From Alitta virens (taxonomy: Eukaryota; Annelida; Polychaeta; Phyllodocida; Nereididae): 64,000 bases of DNA. The stretch is taken from assembly GCA_932294295.1 (NCBI GenBank), contig OW028584.1, forward strand, positions 27,772,970 to 27,836,969. Direction: 5' to 3'. The notes below the pieces were generated by a model, which saw only the letters and a program-made list of their open reading frames with translations, was not told where the DNA came from and made no database searches. Position numbers and translations under genes: made by a program. Position 1 is the first letter of the stretch; every line of letters starts with the position of its first letter. Below, piece after piece: positions 34,592-43,880 of this stretch.

Positions 34592-35305
34592 TGTAAAAGG
34601 CACTGGCCTTTTGCTCTTTAATTTAACTAAATGATGATTGTAAATTCAATGTGCAATGTTCTGAGTTGTAGAAGTGATGGCTGCAGATGGCCATCACTGA
34701 TTGTGGTCCCACTTTGGACAATGTACTAGTCATTAGTGAAGACAGGGGATCCATCAATGAACCATGGCCAGCTGGCCTGATCATGCTCCACTGTGTGATC
34801 TTGATCCTGATGGCCGAAATGGGATCAAGGGTGATTGGATCTTCCTGGCCTAATGACTGTACAATCTCCTGGGGTGTGGAGATAATGAGGGGAGAAGGGT
34901 GTGGGTCAGGTTGCCTGCCACCTGTCCTGTGTGACTGTGTGCCCTTGAGGGTATAGAATTTATGCATGAGTGAGTTTGTCCATTGTGGGGTTTGGGGCTA
35001 ATGGATGACTGACCATGGGTGCACAGTTGGGAGGGGAGGGAGCACAGTTGGGAGGGGTGTGCCTGGTCCCAGATGAGGAGATCGAATGGTGATTGGGAAT
35101 TTTACCCCCTCCATTAAGGAGGGGCCTTTGTCTTGTGAATTCATATAAATAATAAACATGGAATGTTTCTGGCATCTTTGGTTTTGACCAACATGCAGAG
35201 CAGACCAACTTGACACAACTTGCTGGTTTGAATTATCATTATGTTGAGACTATGAAATATTGGAAGGAGACATAGTATGTCACTAACCACACTGAGGATT
35301 TTACA
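34592..35305 (+). repeat. Element B 5' LTR
   Basis: 714 bp. Contains TATAAA at 35144-35149 and AATAAA at 35151-35156, unusually close together. A hairpin CCCCTCC-ATTAA-GGAGGGG lies at about 35106-35124, just upstream of the TATA. A short direct repeat GCACAGTTGGGAGGGG occurs at about 35020 and 35040. Confidence 0.95.
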
Positions 35306-35306
35306 T

Positions 35307-35324
35307 TGGTGACCCCGACGTGAT
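35307..35324 (+). promoter_or_regulatory. Element B primer-binding site, tRNA-Trp
   Basis: TGGTGACCCCGACGTGAT, one base after the LTR, is an exact 18-nt complement of the conserved animal tRNA-Trp 3' end. Confidence 0.9.
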
Positions 35325-35374
35325 CTGTTTGGAATTGGAAATCACAAAAGGAGAAGAACAAATCAGGAAAAAGA

Positions 35375-35587
35375 ATGGACATCAACTTGAAGATTCAGGA
35401 GCTACAAACTGAAATACAGTCAAGACTGCAAGGTATGAACACTAATGAATTGGAAGAACTAATGAACTTTATTGACCTGGAAATGGAAAGCCAAAGCTTG
35501 GAAATACCCACTCTCTATGACTCTAGAGTGCCTCAGGCTGTTTTTATGCTATTGTGTTTGGCACAAGTAAGAATGGGCAGATGCTGA
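35375..35587 (+). CDS. Element B leader ORF (70 residues)
   Basis: The first ATG after the primer site, in strong context (AAGAATGG), stronger than that of gag. The product starts MDINLKIQELQTEIQSRLQ and is predicted helical or coiled-coil for about 45 residues, then ends in a less ordered tail. It is in a different frame from gag (70 nt downstream). A good splice donor (GCAAG, then GTATGA at 35433) lies after codon 19, so this could supply a start codon to a spliced mRNA. Function unknown; it may be only a translated leader. Confidence 0.45.
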   Translation: MDINLKIQELQTEIQSRLQGMNTNELEELMNFIDLEMESQSLEIPTLYDSRVPQAVFMLLCLAQVRMGRC

Positions 35588-35657
35588 AATATTAGACAAT
35601 GAGCAGATGAGCTAGGAAATTGTCAATATAAGAGGGCCCATGTGAAAAGCTGTCATC

Positions 35658-36701
35658 ATGAATCTCGACCAGTTCCAGGAATTTCTGAGGGTACAGAAAG
35701 CAAGCAATGGGTCAACAGCCTCCATGATAGAGACTCAGACCAGACATATACAAGAAAATGGAGAGAAACATGAGGCCCAGGCTCAGGCAAAACGAGTGGC
35801 TGGGTGTGATGGATCAACCACCAGGAGACTTAGGCAATGGTTCAGGGATGTGGAACTGACCATACCTTATACAAAAAGGACATTGTTTGTGGCCGCTCAG
35901 ACAGCAGAGGGAGCTCTGAGGGTGGAATTGGAGAGATTTTTGGATACTGCTGAGGATCGCAGGACAGTGGAGTGGAATGAAGTGAAGGCCCATCTGACCA
36001 CTACCTTTTTGTCCAAACATGAGGCTGACAGGATGCGAGACGAAATTGAAAAAGTACAACAAGGAGCCTATGAGACGACGGCAGCTTATGGGAGAAGATT
36101 TAGGGAGACGGCCGACCTGGGCTACCCCAAGGACAACAGGAATGTGGACCAGCAGCGCACCATGCTGGGGGCCTACTTGAGAGGTATGAGAGACAGGAAG
36201 GTGGTAGAGAGGGTGGTCCGAGAAGGAAGACCCAAGGATTATGTGGACGCCATGGAACAGGTGGCTCAGTATGAAGGAGACGAATACCGCCTGTACAGGG
36301 CGCTAAATGGCTGTGCCCCAGAGGACACCCCAGATGAGCCCATGGAGATTGGGGCAGTTGGGAGTGGAAGGCCTGAGAGGAGTAGTAAAGAAGCAAGTGG
36401 GGGACTGACTGAGCTGACCAGAAGGGTCAATGGGTTATCCAAGGAATTTACAAAACTCATGGCTGCTTCCAGAGGACCAAGGCCCACGAGAGTATCTGAT
36501 GTCTCTCATGCAACTCCGCGCAGAAAACCAGAGCCCAGAAGGCCTCTAGGCTCCCAGAGTAGACCTCCCTTGAGGTTCACTGACGATGGGCGTCCCATTT
36601 GTGCCTCATGTGGAAAGGCCGGACATCTACGTCGAGAATGTCGCGAAAATCGTCAGGGAGGCCGACCCCAAACTGGAAATGGATTCCAGGGGGGGCATTA
36701 A
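35658..36701 (+). CDS. gag: Element B Gag
   Basis: 347 residues, start ATG 35658 after an in-frame stop at 35643. Residues 1-60 are Gln/Glu-rich. The Gag core runs about 65-230 (LRQWFRDVELTIPY, then WNEVKAHLTTTFLSKHEADRMRDEI), and a basic Pro-rich linker follows. A single zinc knuckle CASCGKAGHLRREC (CX2CX4HX4C) begins at residue 315. It is smaller than a typical vertebrate retrovirus Gag but normal for Gypsy elements. The last codons are a run of seven G followed by CAT TAA, forming the frameshift context for pol. Confidence 0.93.
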   Translation: MNLDQFQEFLRVQKASNGSTASMIETQTRHIQENGEKHEAQAQAKRVAGCDGSTTRRLRQWFRDVELTIPYTKRTLFVAAQTAEGALRVELERFLDTAEDRRTVEWNEVKAHLTTTFLSKHEADRMRDEIEKVQQGAYETTAAYGRRFRETADLGYPKDNRNVDQQRTMLGAYLRGMRDRKVVERVVREGRPKDYVDAMEQVAQYEGDEYRLYRALNGCAPEDTPDEPMEIGAVGSGRPERSSKEASGGLTELTRRVNGLSKEFTKLMAASRGPRPTRVSDVSHATPRRKPEPRRPLGSQSRPPLRFTDDGRPICASCGKAGHLRRECRENRQGGRPQTGNGFQGGH

Positions 36702-39700
36702 GCGCCGCAGCGGACTGCCGGGCCTTCGTGAAGTTGAGACTTCATGGACTTAATATGAGGGCACTGGTAGACACCGGAGCAGCACGCACGGTGCTGCGGC
36801 GCAGGGAATTCTTGGAGATATGTAAGACAATGAAGAGGCTCCCAATATTGAGGGCCTCCAGAGGACTCATGGGAGTCACTGGACATGAGCTTAAGGTGTG
36901 TGGAGTGACTCAGATGAGGGAGGATGATCTGGGAGCTCTGGAAATGATTGTGGTGGATGGAATATCGCATCAAGCCATCCTGGGGAGAGATGTGATGAGG
37001 TTGGAGGGAGCTCACATAAACTATGAACAAGGGATATTGAATTGGCGTGGTTATGACCTTGCTTTAATTCCTGCCCCAGGACAATGCCAGGAAGCAGATA
37101 TCATGGAGTTATCCGAGCCCAGGGGTGACACTGCGGAGGCGCAGAGGGCAGCAGCGGAGATATCTGAGTGCATGCAGCGGAATCCAGAGGCATTTAGTGC
37201 TTCTGGGCAGCGCCTGGGGCGCCACAAGGAAATAGAGGTGCGGATAGAAACCTCAGGTGCACCTATAAAGCAAAGGGCCTATAGGGTGCCGTTTATGAAG
37301 CGAGAAGCACTAGGCCTAAAAATCGATGAACTGTTGGATCAAGGAGTGATTGTGCCTTCCAAGTCTCCTTGGGCATCACCAGTGGTGTTGGTGGAAAAGA
37401 AGGATCCCTCAGATGGTCCCAGGTTCTGTATAGACTTTACCAAGCTTAATACAATAACCAAGAAGGACTGCTATCCTGTGCCTTTGATACAGGACGTTTT
37501 TGATCAATTGCATGGGTCTGCCATATACTCCACGCTCGATCTCAAATCAGGCTTCTATCAACTGCCCCTGGAGCAGACCAGCATGGAGAAGACAGCGTTC
37601 ACATGCTTCCGAGGACTGTTTGAATTCACCACGATGCCGATGGGGTTGTCGAACGCGACCGCCGCCTTTCAAAGGGCCATGGACGAGGTCCTCAGGGGAT
37701 TGATTGGGCAGTGCTGTATGATATACGTGGACGACGTAGTGGTCTACAGCCCAGACGTGGTGACGCACGCGAGGCATTTACAGGCAGTGGTAGATCGGTT
37801 CAAAGAGTACCACTTAACATTGAACCCCAAGAAATGTACATTCGGGCAAAGTGAGGTGAAATTGTTGGGGTATGTGGTAACCGGCAAGGGACTGCGGGCG
37901 GATCCAGATAAGGTCTCTGCCATCAGTCGGATGTCTCCCCCAAAAACTGTCAAAGATATCAGATCATTTTTGGGCATGACTGGATATTATCGCTCATGCA
38001 TGCCCAATTACGCGGAGATGTCTGAACCATTGGTAGCCATGACCCGTAAACACGCCAGGTTTCAGTGGGGAGAGCGAGAAAGAAGAGGGTTCGAGAAGCT
38101 GAAAGAGTTGCTGGTCAGCGAGCATGTCATGGCCCACCCTCGCACGAAAGATCCCTACTTACTACACACAGATGCAAGTGACATAGCCATAGGGGCCATA
38201 CTCTGCCAGAGGGATCCGGAAACGGGGGTGGAACGGCCCATCAGTTATCTATCCAGGTTGCTGTCACCCACCCAGCGGAGATGGGCGGCAATAGAGCGTG
38301 AAGCCTTTGCGCTCATAACAGCCCTGAAGGTGTTCAGGCCCTATCTATGGGGTGCTAAGTTTGAAGCCTACACTGACCATAAGCCCCTAACTTCATTATT
38401 CACGAAGGAGATGCAAAATACCAAGATTCAAAGATGGGCGGTGCTGCTTGCTGAATATGGTTGTAAAGTGCAATACCGGAAGGGAAAATTGAATGTGAGG
38501 GCCGACATGTTGTCCAGGATTAGGCCAGAGAGGCTGGACACCTTTGACATCGATGAATGGAGACTGGGTGACGAATTGCCTCCTGGCTTGCCAGCTGATG
38601 AAGTCATGCCAGTGCTAGGAAGTGGCCTGGTGCCTGCAGAAGTGCAGGCAGCACAGAGGACTATGGAGCAGTGGGGAGAGGGACATGACCCAGACAGTCC
38701 CTATGAGGTCATTGATGGGCTCCTATACTCAATACAGAAACCCTATCAGTATGCGGCTGAGTATCACCGCCTAGTGGTGCCAGAAAAATATAGAGAGATG
38801 CTGATAGGACAGGCTCACCTGGAGGTAGGTCACATGGCTTATGTAAAAACAATGCGTAAGGTGCAAGAGAGCTATGTGTGGCCTGGGATGAGGGCAGATG
38901 TAAAGAATTGGGTCCTGAAGTGCGCCACGTGTCTGGTCCATCGGAAGAAGAAGGAACATGCACCGATGGGAGAAATGCCTCTTGCCAAAAGCATAGGACA
39001 ATATGTGTCCCTAGACTTGGTTGGCCCCCTGATAACTTCAAATCAGGGGAATAATTACATATTGACCATAATTGACCATGCTTCTGGCTATGCAGAGTGT
39101 TACCCACTTCCCAGGAAGACTAGTGAATGTGTATGGGCCAGATTACATCAGGAATACTTCCCCAGGCATGGATATGTGGACACTGTATTGACCGACCAAG
39201 GCAGGGAATTCAATGCCCTGGCTTTCACACAATATTTGTCAGCCGTGGGAGTGAAACATAAAAGGACGACTCCATATCACCCGCAGTCTAATGGCAGAAT
39301 TGAGCGGTTTAATCGGACACTGAAGGAAATTGTGGGCAAATTGGTTAATAATGACACGTCATTGTGGCAGGAGCAGTTGGGACCTGCAGTACTGTGCTAC
39401 AATTGTGCCGTGTCCGATGTGACTCAACATTCCCCATTTTTCCTGCATTATGGACGCAGACCGCGACTGCCTCTACATAGGGCCCTGTCCTCAGGAGACA
39501 TGGTCTATGGCAGGCTTCATGAACTGTATGAGGCGATTCGAACAGCTCAACATCTCACAGAAGAATCTAGGAAATATAACAGGGAGAGGCTGGCCTTGAG
39601 GGCCAATGCTTCTGACATAAAGGTGGGAGATGCAGTAGTGATCAAAGCGGAGGAGCCCCTGACTTTGACAAGCAGGTGGGATCCAGAATGGCTAGTTACT

Positions 39701-40525
39701 CAGACACGAGGGAAGGTGGTGTGGATAACACACCAGCCCACTGGCAAGCAGAAGGTGCTGAACCGCGAGAAAGTGAGAGTGGTGGATGCTGAGGTGGCGT
39801 GGGACCAAATACGCCCCAGGCCAAAAAGGAAAGTCAACAATAGGACTATCGCTCCCAGGCCATGGCAACTGCCCCCTGCCCTGCCAGAGGAAGCTCAGGA
39901 TCCGCCCCCTGCGCCGATAAGGGAGGGACCAGGGTCGGGGGCAAACTCCGCCCCCTCGCACTCTGGGGATCAACCTTTGTCCGAACATGAGTGGAGCATG
40001 TCTGATGACCAGCCTCTGCAGCCAACAGCCAATAGGAAGCGGCGGCCGAGGTCCTCTGATACGAGTGGAGATGACTATAACAAGCCTCTCCCAAGTGGAC
40101 ATAACAGTAAGCGGCATCGTCCCTACTTGTCCAGACACGCCAAGCAGAGCCAGTACTACGCGGATGATAGTGACAGTGATCCACCACGGCGACAGAACAG
40201 GAAGAGAAAAGGATCCAACGACAGACAGGGAAACTCTGAGAAGTCGGTGCATATTGACAGCTCTCTTCGGAAGAGACAAGGAGGTCAAGCAGGACTAGGA
40301 GGAGGGCACCGCAAGGTGGTGCACGTGGATCCCAGCCTAAGGAAGCGCAAGGATCGAAGTGATCCCAGCAACTCTGACGAAGGACCCCAGCGTGCAACTA
40401 AGGACTCTCACAAGGACTTCGAGCTTCTAAAACGTCGTTTATCTACCACAGAAAGCGACAGAGAGGTCAAGCATGCTAAAGATGATGCCTCTCCTCAAGA
40501 AGACTCGGCCCCAGAGACTCTTTAA
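36599..40525 (+). CDS. pol: Element B Pol: protease, RT, RNase H, integrase
   Basis: The frame is open from 36599 and enters use at about 36696 after frameshifting. Counting from 36599: protease DTGA at 58-61 with ILGRD downstream, RT RFCIDFTKLN, catalytic YVDD at 376-379, RNase H HTDASD at about 524, second RNase H block AYTDHKPL. The HHCC region (HLEVGHMAY through CATC) precedes the integrase triad D806, D866, E902 (D-35-E). The last 250 residues form a long, highly charged Arg/Lys/Asp/Ser tail (RKRRPRSSDTSGDDY), much longer than usual after a Gypsy integrase. It may bind chromatin or be cleaved off. The 3' end overlaps env by 53 nt. Confidence 0.95.
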   Translation: MCLMWKGRTSTSRMSRKSSGRPTPNWKWIPGGALSAAADCRAFVKLRLHGLNMRALVDTGAARTVLRRREFLEICKTMKRLPILRASRGLMGVTGHELKVCGVTQMREDDLGALEMIVVDGISHQAILGRDVMRLEGAHINYEQGILNWRGYDLALIPAPGQCQEADIMELSEPRGDTAEAQRAAAEISECMQRNPEAFSASGQRLGRHKEIEVRIETSGAPIKQRAYRVPFMKREALGLKIDELLDQGVIVPSKSPWASPVVLVEKKDPSDGPRFCIDFTKLNTITKKDCYPVPLIQDVFDQLHGSAIYSTLDLKSGFYQLPLEQTSMEKTAFTCFRGLFEFTTMPMGLSNATAAFQRAMDEVLRGLIGQCCMIYVDDVVVYSPDVVTHARHLQAVVDRFKEYHLTLNPKKCTFGQSEVKLLGYVVTGKGLRADPDKVSAISRMSPPKTVKDIRSFLGMTGYYRSCMPNYAEMSEPLVAMTRKHARFQWGERERRGFEKLKELLVSEHVMAHPRTKDPYLLHTDASDIAIGAILCQRDPETGVERPISYLSRLLSPTQRRWAAIEREAFALITALKVFRPYLWGAKFEAYTDHKPLTSLFTKEMQNTKIQRWAVLLAEYGCKVQYRKGKLNVRADMLSRIRPERLDTFDIDEWRLGDELPPGLPADEVMPVLGSGLVPAEVQAAQRTMEQWGEGHDPDSPYEVIDGLLYSIQKPYQYAAEYHRLVVPEKYREMLIGQAHLEVGHMAYVKTMRKVQESYVWPGMRADVKNWVLKCATCLVHRKKKEHAPMGEMPLAKSIGQYVSLDLVGPLITSNQGNNYILTIIDHASGYAECYPLPRKTSECVWARLHQEYFPRHGYVDTVLTDQGREFNALAFTQYLSAVGVKHKRTTPYHPQSNGRIERFNRTLKEIVGKLVNNDTSLWQEQLGPAVLCYNCAVSDVTQHSPFFLHYGRRPRLPLHRALSSGDMVYGRLHELYEAIRTAQHLTEESRKYNRERLALRANASDIKVGDAVVIKAEEPLTLTSRWDPEWLVTQTRGKVVWITHQPTGKQKVLNREKVRVVDAEVAWDQIRPRPKRKVNNRTIAPRPWQLPPALPEEAQDPPPAPIREGPGSGANSAPSHSGDQPLSEHEWSMSDDQPLQPTANRKRRPRSSDTSGDDYNKPLPSGHNSKRHRPYLSRHAKQSQYYADDSDSDPPRRQNRKRKGSNDRQGNSEKSVHIDSSLRKRQGGQAGLGGGHRKVVHVDPSLRKRKDRSDPSNSDEGPQRATKDSHKDFELLKRRLSTTESDREVKHAKDDASPQEDSAPETL
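36689..36695 (+). promoter_or_regulatory. Candidate -1 frameshift site (seven G)
   Basis: The gag frame reads CAG GGG GGG CAT TAA, so the seven G at 36689-36695 fit the X-XXY-YYZ register exactly. Slipping back one base enters the pol frame 4 nt before the gag stop. The G heptamer is an unusual form of slippery site. Confidence 0.6.
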
Positions 40526-42440
40526 GGTGGGCATGGCACTCCTGTTACTCATATCGTTGTTGTCAGGGACTTCTGCCCAGGTTGGAGCCCAAGGGACAGG
40601 AGTGTTGGACCCCATGCTGAGGGAAGTCTCACCCAGAACAATGACGGAGGAAGATATGATGGAGAGACCCACCCCCCCTAGGGAACTGACAGATGGGGTG
40701 TTGGTGCGAGGAGGGGCCTCACTCAGGACTTTGGAGGCTTCCTGGGTGGTCCTGGTAACCTTGGAGACTCCTCGTTACCCCGCACAATTGGCCGCATTGA
40801 TACAACTGGTGAGAGACAGTCGGCAAGACATCAAAGTGCATGGATATATACAGAGATCCTGGGAGTGGCGCTTGAGGAGATTGCAACCCCTGGATGGTAG
40901 TTATGCAGGACGGAGTCGAAGTGATCCTCCTACTCCAATGGGACGCCAGAGGAGAGGAGCCTTCGATTTTATTGGAACAGGGTTGCATGTGCTCTTTGGA
41001 GTGGCCACGGACTCCCAGGTGAGGCACTACGAGGAAGCCACCAGGATATTGCAGGCCAGGACACAGGACATACTACACCTGTCAGACCGAATGATGACGG
41101 TGGTCAATCAAAACAGGTTGTATATCAAGAATGTGTCTGTGGCTCTGTCTCAAGTTGACGATCATGTGGGCCAGTTGAATAAATACGTTGGAGGATTATC
41201 TAAGAAGCTGTCAAATGTTGATTGGAGGTTGAGCAATATAGAGATACGTATGGAGATTGACCGAGCTGTAGAGGAGTGTGAGCACTTATTCGAGAGGTAT
41301 AGAGAGCAGATGCGGCTCTATCAACAGCAACGTGGAGCGCTGGAGCGAGGAGATTTGACTGAAGACATCGTCAGCCCCTATGTGCTAAGAAACACGATAA
41401 ATGCTATAGCCCAGTCTGGAAATGATGTAGTGCCGGAGTTGACATGGTATTACAGGCACCTGCACATTGAGCCCATCGTCATCGATAGAAACAGGCTCAT
41501 CTTTCGATTCAACGTGCCCACCATCAACAAGGCCAGCTACCTGCTCTATAATATACAGAGTTACCCAGTCCCCATCAGGGGGTCTAACATGACTGTGAAG
41601 ATAGATGTGGGGAGCAGCTACGGGGTGGACACAACCACGGGCCTATTATTCGAGCCGGAGGCGTGTATTGGAGGTGAGCCACTTGTCTGTCGTGCAGGCC
41701 CTTTGTTTGACGCCAGACACATGACGTGTGCTCGGGGTCTGATATTTAATCAATCCGAGCTCGTGAAAGGGTGCAGATTCGACATTGTGAAGCAGGCCAA
41801 TGTCACCACAGTGAAGAGAGTGTCCTTGCGAACCATCGTGGTGATGACCTGGGGAGAGTCTATCTCGGCCCATTGTCCAGGAAAAGTCTATCCTCCCCAG
41901 AAGTTGGGGCCAGGCACTTACGCAATGCATTGTCCGGCTCCTTGCAACATTGCAGGCACCGGTTGGAGAGTTCACTGCATTCCAGAGCTACACATGGCCC
42001 GTCACATAGTGCTGCCCCTGATACACGTAGAAGGACAGTTCAACTTTACAAGGAATCTGGGCTTCGAAGCGTTGGTTGACTCCTTCCCTCAGCTGAAGAG
42101 CGTATCTACGGCTCAAGTTAATGATATTAGTCAGGATGTCTTGATGAGTGCCATACAGGTGAGCCAGAGGCCCTGGGTACAATTCCGACAACATGCCCCC
42201 CTGACTGCATTTGTGATGTCCACCTTGGTGACCATTCTGATCTTTGTGGGCCTGGCCTATTGGTTTGCGAGGAAAAATCCCTGGATCAAGCGGCTGGTGG
42301 CCAGGATCCCATGTTGTGTAAGGAGAAAGCAGGGAAGAACTCTGCTGTCCAGAAGATCAGCCAGTTACAGGGTGGCTGGGGATAATGCCACCATCAAGCT
42401 ACCAGTGGGCAGTGCATGTCAGGATATTGCCGAGGTCTAA
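40473..42440 (+). CDS. env: Element B Env, baculovirus-F / errantivirus-type fusion glycoprotein
   Basis: 655 residues, start within the pol 3' end in a different frame. Residues 20-37 are a signal peptide core (MALLLLISLLSG). A furin-type site RQRR at 158-161 is followed directly by a hydrophobic Gly-rich fusion-peptide-like segment (GAFDFIG), the layout of baculovirus F and insect errantivirus Env. Residues about 185-290 form a heptad-rich helical region. Five or more N-glycosylation sequons and many cysteines lie in the ectodomain. A single transmembrane helix is at about 577-598, then a 57-residue basic tail with CC. The frame is unbroken. Expression probably needs a spliced mRNA; the acceptor is not identified. 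Confidence 0.88.
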   Translation: MLKMMPLLKKTRPQRLFKVGMALLLLISLLSGTSAQVGAQGTGVLDPMLREVSPRTMTEEDMMERPTPPRELTDGVLVRGGASLRTLEASWVVLVTLETPRYPAQLAALIQLVRDSRQDIKVHGYIQRSWEWRLRRLQPLDGSYAGRSRSDPPTPMGRQRRGAFDFIGTGLHVLFGVATDSQVRHYEEATRILQARTQDILHLSDRMMTVVNQNRLYIKNVSVALSQVDDHVGQLNKYVGGLSKKLSNVDWRLSNIEIRMEIDRAVEECEHLFERYREQMRLYQQQRGALERGDLTEDIVSPYVLRNTINAIAQSGNDVVPELTWYYRHLHIEPIVIDRNRLIFRFNVPTINKASYLLYNIQSYPVPIRGSNMTVKIDVGSSYGVDTTTGLLFEPEACIGGEPLVCRAGPLFDARHMTCARGLIFNQSELVKGCRFDIVKQANVTTVKRVSLRTIVVMTWGESISAHCPGKVYPPQKLGPGTYAMHCPAPCNIAGTGWRVHCIPELHMARHIVLPLIHVEGQFNFTRNLGFEALVDSFPQLKSVSTAQVNDISQDVLMSAIQVSQRPWVQFRQHAPLTAFVMSTLVTILIFVGLAYWFARKNPWIKRLVARIPCCVRRKQGRTLLSRRSASYRVAGDNATIKLPVGSACQDIAEV

Positions 42441-42974
42441 GGTACCTAGATCTTGGACAAAATCCTCTTCATTTGGAACATTTTTGACTTTAGGCTTTGA
42501 TCTGCAACTAGACTAGTGCGGTAGGGATCAGATGAAGACAATATGATCCATGAGGCACTTGGAGCTAGGATCGGCCACTATCTATGCAAATATTTGTGTG
42601 ATTGTTGTAGTGTGATATTATATGATCCGGAAGTGTTGATTTAAGTGTATGAGTTCTAAAACACCGACACCCAATTCCTACAGATCAAGAAGTTTTTGTA
42701 TGAAGATGAATACGCTGGATTCAGTGGATAAGTGTAGTGACATTAGGGTTTTTTGTCTATGTGATTATGTAATTTTTTCTATATAAATATAAAAGTGTCA
42801 AGTGGTGTAAATGCTAGGATGGAATCATCATTTTTGCTAAGTGAGATGTATTTGCAATAATAATTATAGTAATAGAATGAAGATGCTGACTCATGGTCAG
42901 TGAAAGTAGGATAGAGTCAAACAAGTTAATTATCTTAGTATATGTATACATCTAACTCAAATGATGATGAGCAG
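42441..42974 (+). other. Element B 3' non-coding region
   Basis: 534 bp without an ORF. AAATGATGATGAGCAG just before 42975 is the weak candidate polypurine tract. Confidence 0.6.
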
Positions 42975-43688
42975 TGTAAAAGGCACTGGCCTTTTGCTCT
43001 TTAATTTAACTAAATGATGATTGTAAATTCAATGTGCAATGTTCTGAGTTGTAGAAGTGATGGCTGCAGATGGCCATCACTGATTGTGGTCCCACTTTGG
43101 ACAATGTACTAGTCATTAGTGAAGACAGGGGATCCATCAATGAACCATGGCCAGCTGGCCTGATCATGCTCCACTGTGTGATCTTGATCCTGATGGCCGA
43201 AATGGGATCAAGGGTGATTGGATCTTCCTGGCCTAATGACTGTACAATCTCCTGGGGTGTGGAGATAATGAGGGGAGAAGGGTGTGGGTCAGGTTGCCTG
43301 CCACCTGTCCTGTGTGACTGTGTGCCCTTGAGGGTATAGAATTTATGCATGAGTGAGTTTGTCCATTGTGGGGTTTGGGGCTAATGGATGACTGACCATG
43401 GGTGCACAGTTGGGAGGGGAGGGAGCACAGTTGGGAGGGGTGTGCCTGGTCCCAGATGAGGAGATCGAATGGTGATTGGGAATTTTACCCCCTCCATTAA
43501 GGAGGGGCCTTTGTCTTGTGAATTCATATAAATAATAAACATGGAATGTTTCTGGCATCTTTGGTTTTGACCAACATGCAGAGCAGACCAACTTGACACA
43601 ACTTGCTGGTTTGAATTATCATTATGTTGAGACTATGAAATATTGGAAGGAGACATAGTATGTCACTAACCACACTGAGGATTTTACA
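42975..43688 (+). repeat. Element B 3' LTR
   Basis: 714 bp, the same sequence as 34592-35305 by direct reading, including the TATA, AATAAA and hairpin. Confidence 0.95.
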
Positions 43689-43692
43689 AGAT

Positions 43693-43880
43693 GAACTAAA
43701 ATAAGAAAATATATATAAATCATAAAACATGTAGAAATAAGATAAGATAAAATTACATTAAAATATATTGTTTTAGTTTGCTTTTAAAAACATTGATATC
43801 ATAAATATATTTTAAAAATGATGGTAAACTATTCCATGCATAAGCACTAGTGAATAGCACATATATATTAGCACTAGTGG
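43693..43880 (-). pseudogene. C-terminal tail of a minus-strand non-LTR ORF2, interrupted by element B
   Basis: On the minus strand 43860-43781 reads SAYAWNSLPSFLKYIY, then DINVFKSKLK, the conserved end of LINE ORF2 (xWNSLP, then FKSKL). Past element B, 34591-34478 supplies the matching 3' UTR, so the order CDS tail, then 3' UTR is kept across the insertion. Confidence 0.7.

Larger units (their letters stand above)
34592..43688 (+). mobile_element. Element B: complete endogenous-retrovirus-like Gypsy element with env
   Basis: 9,097 bp with 714-bp LTRs that read as identical (TGTAAAAGG...TTTTACA) and a 4-bp target duplication AGAT (34588-34591 and 43689-43692). Gene order is leader ORF, gag, pol (protease, RT, RNase H, integrase), env. 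The three main frames are each unbroken. A Gypsy-type pol plus a baculovirus-F-like env is the errantivirus plan, known best from insects and found more widely in animals. Identical LTRs imply very recent integration. Confidence 0.96.

Noticed and set aside
34623..35216. ORFs of 70-114 codons in the element B LTR, repeated at 43006-43599
   Set aside because: Shadow frames in duplicated LTR sequence, with no motif and on both strands.
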